A stretch of DNA of 28,719 bases. Source: JBEKZD01 sp050013395. Its GTDB lineage: Bacteria; Verrucomicrobiota; Verrucomicrobiia; Palsa-1439. The notes beneath the pieces are model-generated. The model made no database searches. It had not been told where the DNA came from and saw only the letters and a program-made list of their open reading frames with translations. The position numbers and the translations under genes were made by a program. The DNA lies in the NCBI GenBank assembly GCA_050013395.1, contig JBEKFI010000026.1, forward strand, positions 1 through 28,719, written 5' to 3'. The first letter of the stretch is position 1. Each line of letters begins with the position of its first letter. Below are positions 22,855 to 28,719 of this stretch, piece after piece.

Positions 22855-23007
22855 GGGCGCATCTGAACACTACCACCGACATCGTCCGTAGCCGGTGGGT
22901 TGGTTGTAGCCGCGAGCCTGCTCGCGGCCTTTGGAATCGCCGACAATGTACGACCTGCCCCGAACGCGTTCGGGGCTACAATCCAGTGGTAGTATCAAGA
23001 TGCACCC
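22855..23007 (-). repeat. Repeat G2: inverted copy of G1
   Basis: On the minus strand it begins GGGTGCATCTTGATACTACC and ends with AGATGCGCCC, like G1 at 18670-18824. The internal palindromes CCCCGAACGCGTTCGGGG and GCCGCGAGCAGGCTCGCGGC are conserved. With G1 it brackets the three polyamine genes in opposite orientation. Confidence 0.8.
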
Positions 23008-23075
23008 GGAGGGCGCACCTTTGTTGGAGGGCGATGCGGCGGGTCATCTTCCTCAAACGTAGGCGAAATAGGTTC

Positions 23076-23281
23076 TAGCCCGGATTATTCACGAATCTTT
23101 ACGCGAGCGAACGGCCCCTCACCTTAATCCTCTCCCCACAAACGGGGAGAGGAGATTTCCCCTCTCCCTTTCTAAGGGAGAGGGCCTGCCCGCCGAAGCC
23201 TCGGCGCAGGCGGGTCAGGGTGAGGGTTCGCGTGGTTACACCCTGTCGCGAATCTGAGCGTCTCGTGAATAGGTCAGGCTA
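23076..23281 (+). repeat. Repeat F2: MITE-like element, filled form
   Basis: Ends TAGCCCGGATTATTCACGAA and CGTGAATAGGTCAGGCTA are inverted. Two perfect hairpins follow: CCTCTCCCC/GGGGAGAGG and CCCTCTCCC/GGGAGAGGG. Compared with F1 it has 30 additional bases, 23185-23214, a palindrome starting CCTGCCCGCC and ending GCAGGCGGG. Together with G2 it occupies most of the 533-base gap ahead of the next gene; the remainder has no recognised feature. Confidence 0.8.
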
Positions 23282-23333
23282 GGTTTGTTGTTCTTGCCAG
23301 CGCAGCATCAAGATGGCAAATTACTGTCAGTCG

Positions 23334-25190
23334 ATGAGCAAGACCCCATACCGGCTGGACCTTTGGCTGGGCGCTCTGGCGTTGCTGGCGGGGCTTGTTG
23401 CGGCGCACGGCGCTCTGGCAGGATCCATGCCGTCACGAGCGCAGATCCTGAGCGACATGGCTCTGGCCAACACCTATTTCACGAATAAGTGGCCCACGGC
23501 CGGCTGCAGCAATTGCCTGGTCGGAGGCCGTCCGAGCAACATCTGGACCCGGGGAACGTACTTCGAGGGCGTCCTCGCCTTTTACCGGATCAACCAGGAC
23601 CCCGCGATTTACAACTACGCCGTGCAGTGGGGCACCTTCCACAACTGGGCGCTGCGATACGGCGACACCGACACGTCGCCCGACAGCCAATGCGCCCCTC
23701 AGAGCTACATCGAGCTGTACCAATTCGACACCACCCAGACGAACCGGCTGACGCACGCCATCAGCAACGCGAACTACTGGGTCGGCACCAACCGTGTCAA
23801 CTATTTGACGTATGTGGATGCCATCCACATGTCGCTGCCGATGTTTGCCAAGCTCGTCCAGGTCACCGGCAACACCAATTATGCAGCCAAGATGTATTCC
23901 TACTTCAATTACACCAAGAGCACGATCGGCCCCTCCAACGGTCTCTACAATACCACCAACCATCTCTGGTGGCGGGACACGACCTTCATCGCGAACTACA
24001 AGGCGTCGGACGGCACAACGCAGAAATGTTACTGGTCACGTGGCAACGGCTGGGCCTTCGTCGCGCTCGCCCGGATCATGGACGTGCTGCCCACCAATGA
24101 CGCGCACTACGCCGAGTACCGCCAAACCTTCCAGGACATGGCCGTGGCCCTAAAACCCGTGCAGCGCCTGGACGGCTTCTGGAATGTGAATCTCGGTTAC
24201 ACCAACGATTATCCCGGCCCGGAAACCAGCGGCACGGCGATGTTCACCTACGGACTGGCCTGGGGAATCAACAAGGGCCACCTCGACATCAACACCTATC
24301 TCCCCACGGTCATCAACGGGTGGAACGCACTGGCCACCGGCGCGCTGCACCACGACGCGGGCACGAACAGCGGTTTTCTCGGATACGTGCAGAGCAGTGG
24401 CAGCAAGCCGGCCGACGGCCAGCCGGTCACCTACGACAAAGTACCCGATTTCGAGGACTTCGCTCTGGGAGCTTTCCTGCTGGCGGGCAGCCAAGTGTAT
24501 GCGCTCAACGCGCTGCCCGTCATTACAAACCAGCCGGCCGGGTGTTCGGTCAACATCGGGCAGACCGTCACGCTCAGCGTAGGAGCCACAGGCAATCCCG
24601 CGCCCGCTTATCAGTGGCAAAAAGACGGCGTCAACGTGACGAATGGCAGCAATGTGTTCGGCGCGACCACGCCCACACTGATGCTGACCAACGTGCAAGT
24701 AACGAACGCGGGCAATTACACAGTCGTGGTCACCAATCTTGCTGGCAGTGCGACTTCAACTGGCGCAACGGTCAACGTGCTGTGGGCGTTTACAGCGTAC
24801 CAACACCAGTATTTCACCGCGGACGAACTGGCCGACCCAACGATCAGCGGTCCGACTGCGGACCCGGATCACGACGGGCTGAGCAACCTGGAGGAGTACG
24901 CCTTTGGGCTCAACCCGTGCCAGACGGACGCTGCTTCAGCCCTGCAGACAGTGGACGCAAGCAGCGGCTACCTCACGTTGACGTTCATCCGCCGGCACGA
25001 TGTGGGCGACCTGAATTATATTGTGGAAGTCTCTGACGATCTGTTCACCTGGAATTCCGGCCCGGACTTCACGCTGGAGGTGTCGGTAACCGCGCTCGAT
25101 GGGCAGCGCGATCTGGTGACCGTGCAGGACCTGACGCCCACCTCGGCCGCTGAGCGCCGTTTCATGCGGGTGCGGCTGCAGATGCAGTAA
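23334..25190 (+). CDS. Secreted GH105 unsaturated glucuronyl hydrolase, Ig-like and Ca-binding tail
   Basis: The enzyme belongs to glycoside hydrolase family 105 (YteR-like), which removes the unsaturated uronic acid left by polysaccharide lyases on pectin or rhamnogalacturonan fragments. The start ATG 23334 gives a clear signal peptide (LDLWLGALALLAGLVAAHGALAG split around an Ala-rich cleavage zone, residues 1-30); ATG 23313 is also possible. The catalytic (alpha/alpha)6 domain (about 30-390) shows YVDAIHMSLPMFAKL, CYWSRGNGWAFVALARIM and PETSGTAMFTYGLAWGI. An Ig-like domain (about 393-482) follows, then DPDHDG (510-515) and a beta-rich C-terminal region of the kind found in Verrucomicrobiota exported proteins. 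No neighbouring lyase or transporter was seen. Confidence 0.88.
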   Translation: MSKTPYRLDLWLGALALLAGLVAAHGALAGSMPSRAQILSDMALANTYFTNKWPTAGCSNCLVGGRPSNIWTRGTYFEGVLAFYRINQDPAIYNYAVQWGTFHNWALRYGDTDTSPDSQCAPQSYIELYQFDTTQTNRLTHAISNANYWVGTNRVNYLTYVDAIHMSLPMFAKLVQVTGNTNYAAKMYSYFNYTKSTIGPSNGLYNTTNHLWWRDTTFIANYKASDGTTQKCYWSRGNGWAFVALARIMDVLPTNDAHYAEYRQTFQDMAVALKPVQRLDGFWNVNLGYTNDYPGPETSGTAMFTYGLAWGINKGHLDINTYLPTVINGWNALATGALHHDAGTNSGFLGYVQSSGSKPADGQPVTYDKVPDFEDFALGAFLLAGSQVYALNALPVITNQPAGCSVNIGQTVTLSVGATGNPAPAYQWQKDGVNVTNGSNVFGATTPTLMLTNVQVTNAGNYTVVVTNLAGSATSTGATVNVLWAFTAYQHQYFTADELADPTISGPTADPDHDGLSNLEEYAFGLNPCQTDAASALQTVDASSGYLTLTFIRRHDVGDLNYIVEVSDDLFTWNSGPDFTLEVSVTALDGQRDLVTVQDLTPTSAAERRFMRVRLQMQ

Positions 25191-25207
25191 TCTCTGGGCG
25201 AAGTGGT

Positions 25208-25260
25208 AACCACAGATGTTCACCCCGAAAGCTTTCGGGGCAGGCGGATGAACACGAATT
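25208..25260 (+). repeat. Repeat M1, interrupted by an 18-bp palindrome
   Basis: AACCACAGATG (25208-25218) and CGGATGAACACGAATT (25245-25260) match the flanks of M2 at 25734-25789. Between them is TTCA, then the perfect palindrome CCCCGAAAGCTTTCGGGG (25223-25240), then CAGG. The same CCCCGAA/TTCGGGG arms, followed by CAGG, occur inside G2. Confidence 0.65.
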
Positions 25261-25263
25261 CTC

Positions 25264-25326
25264 AACAGAAGGCAACGAAGGCAACCAAGGTCGCAAAGAA
25301 CTTCGTTTCCTTCGTTATCTTCTGTT
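25264..25326 (+). repeat. Repeat I1: ACAGAAGGCAACGAAGG inverted repeat
   Basis: AACAGAAGGCAACGAAGGCA (25264-25283) pairs with the right arm ending CTTCGTTATCTTCTGTT (25310-25326), about 22 of 26 arm bases complementary. A related copy is at 25861-25924. The right arm overlaps the last codons of the minus-strand hypothetical gene. Confidence 0.65.
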
Positions 25327-25665
25327 CAAGTCCTTTCGATTCCCCTCTGGCAAGCTGACCATCTCGGCCGGCACTTCCTCGGGCACATCGTCGGTTCGCT
25401 GATCGGTCTCCGTATCGGTTTCCAAGGGACGGAACCGTTCCGCCCTGAAGCCGCGCTCGGGATACGGCGGTTTATCGCTGCAGGGATTGATCAATTCGAC
25501 GAGGTAAACGCACATCTCGCCCGGTTCGCCCGTCGGATCGATGCCGGGCACCAGGTCGCGGATGGTGTAGGTGACGCCCTTGACCGGCAGTTTCCAATAG
25601 AACTTCTTGATGCCCTCGGGAAAGACATCATTAACGCACACAACCTTCTCGCCTGGCAGAAACAT
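25315..25665 (-). CDS. Small hypothetical protein, conserved-looking
   Basis: The 116-residue soluble protein begins MFLPGEKVVCVNDVFPEG and contains LPVKGVTYTIRDLVPG, a pattern I have seen in short hypothetical proteins of bacteria and their phages; I know no function. The middle region has CVYLVELINPC and GFRAERFRPL; the tail is acidic and ends in basic residues partly encoded by repeat I1. There are no membrane segments. It is alone on this strand, flanked by repeats, and has no clear promoter or ribosome site. Confidence 0.6.
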   Translation of the reverse strand: MFLPGEKVVCVNDVFPEGIKKFYWKLPVKGVTYTIRDLVPGIDPTGEPGEMCVYLVELINPCSDKPPYPERGFRAERFRPLETDTETDQRTDDVPEEVPAEMVSLPEGNRKDLNRR

Positions 25666-25733
25666 GGCCGCAGAGAATAATCGGTCCGGAAAGTTTTGAC
25701 AACGGGATTGACCGCGAAAAGGCCGAAAGATTT

Positions 25734-25789
25734 AACCGCAGATGCTTGCTCGCCGCGCCGTCTGGAGGGAACGCGGATGGACGCGGATA
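25734..25789 (+). repeat. Repeat M2, with a different insert
   Basis: AACCGCAGATG (25734-25744) and CGGATGGACGCGGATA (25774-25789) match the ends of M1, but the 29 bases between them are unrelated to the M1 insert. The gap 25666-26083 holds this, repeats I2 and J3 and small hairpins, and no gene. Confidence 0.55.
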
Positions 25790-25860
25790 CGTTCAGAGCG
25801 AAGACGACAGCGGCGGGCAGGGCGGCGGACGAATGAGGGTTCAAGACTCAACGGTGAATT

Positions 25861-25924
25861 GAACATAAGGTAACGAAGGAAACAAAGGTCTCCTTCTTCG
25901 TTCTCTTAGTTGCCTTCTGTAACA
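25861..25924 (+). repeat. Repeat I2, second copy of the ACAGAAGG family
   Basis: GAACATAAGGTAACGAAGGA (25861-25880) faces GTTGCCTTCTGTAAC (25910-25924); arms are imperfectly complementary and resemble those of I1. Confidence 0.5.
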
Positions 25925-25950
25925 AACGTGCGTTCTTGAGCGCAACGGTG

Positions 25951-26011
25951 ACAGGCGGGACGCCTATCCTACGGTGAACGGAGGCGGGGAGAAACGGGCG
26001 GGACGCCCGCC
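25951..26011 (+). repeat. Repeat J3 arm and adjacent GC-rich hairpin
   Basis: ACAGGCGGGACGCCTATCCT (25951-25970, ending AC) matches the right J arm at 21678-21700 at most positions. At 25996-26011 GGGCGGGACGCCCGCC is a second small palindrome with the same GGCGGGACGCC core. Confidence 0.5.
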
Positions 26012-26083
26012 TGCGTGGCCGAAGCCACTTCGTCGCGGCGAAGGCCCGCGCTACTGGTTACGACAACTGCGACAAGCGAGACC

Positions 26084-26113
26084 TTGAGCATTGGCGATGA
26101 GAGATGATAGGAT
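26084..26113 (+). promoter_or_regulatory. Possible promoter of the TAXI gene
   Basis: TTGAGC (26084-26089), 18 bases, TAGGAT (26108-26113). Transcription would begin near 26120, which excludes the GTG at 26117 and supports ATG 26144 as the start. Confidence 0.45.
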
Positions 26114-26143
26114 GGTGTGTCACATGGGAAGGATGAGTCATCA

Positions 26144-27487
26144 ATGACGCGCAAAAACGGTATTACTCGGGTTCTGGCAGTGTTCACGGAAACTTTTGGG
26201 CTCGGTCGCGCCGCCGCGATCAGTGCCATTCTCTTGATCAGTTCAGTTACAATATTTGCTGTTTTCTGGTTCTTTCACTCGGCTCCGCCCCGCACCATTA
26301 CCATCACCAGTGGTCCCGAGGGCAGCGCCTTCCACAGGGCTGCCGAGAAATACCGCACGATCCTGGCTCGCAATGGCGTGAAGTTGAACATCCTTTCGTC
26401 GGAAGGCTCGCTGGAGAATCTCAAACGGCTCGGTGACCCTTCGTTTCGCGTCGACATTGGATTCGTTCAGGGTGGAGTGACCAACGGGATCAATACCGAC
26501 AAGCTGGTCTCGCTCGGGAGTGTCGCCTACGAACCGCTGCTGGTTTTCTATCGTAGTGCCGCGCCTGTGGATTTTCTTTCCGAATTGAACGGCAAGCGGC
26601 TGGCGATCGGTCCCGTGGGCAGTGGAACGAGATTCCTCGCCTTCGCCCTGCTCGCGGCCAACGGCATCAAACCCGGAGGCGCGACTGTGCTGTTGGATTT
26701 GGACGCCGAAGGCGCCACAAAGGCGCTGCTCGCGAGTACCGTTGACGCCGTGTTCTTGATGGGTGATTCCGCCTCGACACAGAACATGCGCGAACTACTG
26801 CGGACACCGGACATCCGGCTTTTCGATTTCACGCAGGCCGACGGTTATGCGCGCCGCATCCACTACCTGAACAAGCTGGAGCTTCCGAAGGGATCCATCG
26901 ATTTGGGGGAGAATATTCCCCCGCATGATGTCTATCTGATCGGCCCGACGGTCGAACTTATTGCACGGGCAAATTTGCATCCAGCACTGACTGATTTATT
27001 GCTTGAGGCCGCGCGTGAAGTGCACGGCCGCGCCGCCCTGTTACAGCGCCGAGGCGAGTTTCCGGCTCCGCTGGAGGTTGACTTTCATCTCAGCGGCGAA
27101 GCGCGGCGCTTTTACGCATCGGGCAAGAGTTTTCTCTATCGCTCGCTTCCATTCTGGCTGGCCAGCCGGGTGAACCGTATCCTGGTGGTCTTTGTCCCGA
27201 TGATTTTCGTGTTGATCCCGGGACTGCGCTTCATCCCGTCCGTCTATCGGTGGCAAATCAGGTTACGGATATACCGGTCGTACCGTGCGCTGCTGGTGCT
27301 CGAACGGGAAAGTTTCGCGCCCTCGACACCCGAGAAGCGGGAAGAATTGCTCAGCCAGCTCGATCACATCGAGAAAGCAGTCAACGAAATGAAAGTCCCA
27401 GCCTCCTTCGCGAACGAATTCTATGGACTCCGCGGGCACATCGTTTTTGTTCGCGATAGGCTGATGGGTAGCCCAGAGTCGCACTGA
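26144..27487 (+). CDS. Membrane-anchored TAXI-family TRAP solute-binding protein
   Basis: The binding domain belongs to the TAXI branch of TRAP-transporter receptors: TITSGPEGSAFHRAAEKY near the N-terminus, VDIGFVQGGVTNG, LGSVAYEPLLVFYR, LAIGPVGSGTRFLAFALLAANG and AVFLMGDSA. ATG 26144 has GGAAGGA about ten bases upstream and gives 447 aa, longer than the usual 320. The excess is a first membrane helix (residues about 23-44) in place of a cleaved signal peptide and a C-terminal extension with a second helix (about 346-363) and a predicted coiled region. No TRAP permease gene is nearby, so its partner or role as a sensor is unknown. Confidence 0.87.
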   Translation: MTRKNGITRVLAVFTETFGLGRAAAISAILLISSVTIFAVFWFFHSAPPRTITITSGPEGSAFHRAAEKYRTILARNGVKLNILSSEGSLENLKRLGDPSFRVDIGFVQGGVTNGINTDKLVSLGSVAYEPLLVFYRSAAPVDFLSELNGKRLAIGPVGSGTRFLAFALLAANGIKPGGATVLLDLDAEGATKALLASTVDAVFLMGDSASTQNMRELLRTPDIRLFDFTQADGYARRIHYLNKLELPKGSIDLGENIPPHDVYLIGPTVELIARANLHPALTDLLLEAAREVHGRAALLQRRGEFPAPLEVDFHLSGEARRFYASGKSFLYRSLPFWLASRVNRILVVFVPMIFVLIPGLRFIPSVYRWQIRLRIYRSYRALLVLERESFAPSTPEKREELLSQLDHIEKAVNEMKVPASFANEFYGLRGHIVFVRDRLMGSPESH

Positions 27488-27510
27488 GGCAGTGGAATGA
27501 CATGCTTCAT

Positions 27511-27618
27511 TTGATGGGTCGTTGGTAGGGGCAGACCGCCGGGCTGCCCGCGGTCTGACGACTCGGCGCGCCCGGCGGCCTGCTCGCGTGCCGTTTACGG
27601 AGTCGCGCCCTACCTCTC
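27511..27618 (+). repeat. Repeat H2: MITE-like element
   Basis: The left end TTGATGGGTCGTTGGTAGGG and the reverse complement of the right end (GAGGTAGGGCGCGACTCCG) share GGTAGGGNC and GAC positions, and both arms hold the CCGCCGGGC core. Partial copy H1 is in the coaC-coaB gap. It fills the TAXI-dehydrogenase gap (27488-27687), whose remaining bases show nothing else. Confidence 0.6.
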
Positions 27619-27687
27619 AAATCAAGTGTGTCGAAGTAGTAGGGTGCCATTATGTGCGGCTGATGGGCAGCCTTTCGGATCAAGTAT

Positions 27688-28719
27688 ATGAATCGCCAGG
27701 TCCAATCCGCGCTTTCGATCCGGGCCGCCGTGTTGCGTGAGCCGGGCTGCCCGCTGAAGATCGAGCGTCTGGAAATGGAAGGTCCGCGTGACAATGAGGT
27801 GCTGGTCCGCCTCGTGGCCAGCGGTATTTGCCACACCGACATTGACTTTTGCGAGGGCGGCGCATCCGGCTCAGTGGTTCTGGGCCATGAAGGATCGGGC
27901 GTCGTGGAGCGGGTCGGTCAGACCGTCAAAGGCGTGAAGCCGGGCGACCATGTCGTGCTCTCCTACCAATCCTGCGGCCATTGTCAGCCGTGCCGGAACG
28001 GGCAGCCGGCTGATTGCCGACACTTCTGGGAAGCGAACTTTGGTTTCGCCCGCTTGGACGGCAGCAACGCGCTCGCCGGGAGTGGTGTGCGCGGGCACTT
28101 CTTCGGCCAGTCCTCGTTCGCGACTCATACTCTGGCGACCGCGCGCAATCTGGTGAAGGTGTCGAAGACGCTACCGCTGGAATTGCTGGCGCCGCTCGGT
28201 TGCGGCCTGCAGACCGGGGCGGGTACCGTGATGAACTCGCTGGCGGTCAGGGCCGGATCGAGCATCGCCCTCTTCGGCACCGGCGCGGTCGGTCTGGCGG
28301 CGGTGATGGCCGCGCGGATCGTCGGTGCCGGAACGATCATCGCGGTGGACATCAATCCGCGGCGTCTCGCACTCGCCCGCGAACTGGGGGCCACCCACAG
28401 TCTTGACAATCGCGACACCGACCTCGGCGCGAGCATCGCCGCCATCACCGGCAGGGGCGTTGATTACGTGGTGGAAAGCACCGGTGACGCGGAATTGTCC
28501 AGGCTCGCCATCGACCTGCTGAACCCGCACGGCCGCGTGGCGCTGTTGACCGGCGCGAAGCGGCCCGGACAAGCTACCGGGAGGGCGCCAGGTCCTCAGT
28601 GTCATTCAAGGCGATGCCGTGCCGCAACGATTTATCCCGAAACTGATCAAGCTGTACGAGGAGGGGCGGTTCCCGTTCGACCGATTGGTGAAATTCTACG
28701 ACTTCAGGAAAATCAACCA
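27688..28719 (+). CDS. Zinc-dependent alcohol dehydrogenase, partial, apparent frameshift
   Basis: The medium-chain dehydrogenase acts on alcohols, likely aryl or allylic, with NAD(P). From ATG 27688, Cys48 (GICHTD) and His67-Glu68 (GHEGSG) are catalytic zinc ligands; Cys96, Cys99, Cys102 and Cys110 form the structural zinc site; GTGAVGLAAV is the nucleotide-binding turn, followed by IIAVDIN. The reading frame matches the family until about TGAKRPGQ (28555-28572). After that, the matching sequence (LPGGRQVLSVIQGDAVPQ, then EEGRFPFDRLVKFYDF) is in the next frame, so one base appears gained. The gene runs past the window. It may be a pseudogene or carry a sequencing error. There is no strong ribosome site. 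Confidence 0.85.
   Translation, partial: MNRQVQSALSIRAAVLREPGCPLKIERLEMEGPRDNEVLVRLVASGICHTDIDFCEGGASGSVVLGHEGSGVVERVGQTVKGVKPGDHVVLSYQSCGHCQPCRNGQPADCRHFWEANFGFARLDGSNALAGSGVRGHFFGQSSFATHTLATARNLVKVSKTLPLELLAPLGCGLQTGAGTVMNSLAVRAGSSIALFGTGAVGLAAVMAARIVGAGTIIAVDINPRRLALARELGATHSLDNRDTDLGASIAAITGRGVDYVVESTGDAELSRLAIDLLNPHGRVALLTGAKRPGQATGRAPGPQCHSRRCRAATIYPETDQAVRGGAVPVRPIGEILRLQENQP

Noticed and set aside
18670..23007. A true composite transposon
   Set aside because: G and F copies lack any transposase gene; they can at most be non-autonomous elements. Only the bracketing is reported.

Overview
The window looks like a piece of a Verrucomicrobiota chromosome, probably of the Pedosphaera/Limisphaera type. 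This is inferred from protein content: a secreted GH105 enzyme with an Ig-like domain and a Ca-binding C-terminal tail, a membrane-anchored TAXI protein, a DUF1015 protein and a bacterial deoxyhypusine-synthase-like enzyme. High G+C coding DNA and very frequent short palindromic intergenic repeats fit the same picture. No rRNA, tRNA, CRISPR array, transposase or phage structural gene was seen.

Layout. 55-9200 (+): clpC with a strong terminator, a lipid-transport operon (mlaE-mlaF-mlaD type), a PIN-TRAM membrane protein, the isoprenoid pair ispD-ispF, and cysS. 9647-16543 (+): prfB with an intact programmed +1 frameshift, trpC-trpF-trpB (no trpA here), yicC, gmk, and separate coaC and coaB genes where many bacteria have one fused coaBC. 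16714-18536 (-): a TPR protein and a DUF1015 protein with a recognisable promoter. 19088-22800: a polyamine module made of a deoxyhypusine/homospermidine synthase-like enzyme, an ornithine-decarboxylase-type PLP enzyme and a convergent agmatine deiminase. 23334-28719: the GH105 unsaturated glucuronyl hydrolase, a small hypothetical protein, the TAXI-type binding protein, and a zinc alcohol dehydrogenase that runs off the window and appears frameshifted near 28560-28575.

The most unusual content is a set of about ten families of short palindromic or MITE-like repeats (called A to M in the entries). They fill most intergenic gaps, nest inside one another, and several lie in frame inside conserved genes: trpC (twice), the decarboxylase gene, probably the DUF1015 gene, and the trpF end/trpB start. 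The best evidence that these are insertions comes from comparisons within the window. Two copies of family F differ by a 30-bp palindrome (23185-23214), and the same palindrome arms recur in frame in the decarboxylase gene (21209-21232). This resembles the palindromic elements known from Rickettsia proteins, but in a different lineage and with unrelated sequences.

Gene order suggests co-transcription of mlaEFD, ispD-ispF, the trp/yicC/gmk/coa run, DUF1015-TPR, and synthase-decarboxylase. Inverted G copies and direct F copies bracket the polyamine genes, so this block could be prone to inversion or deletion.
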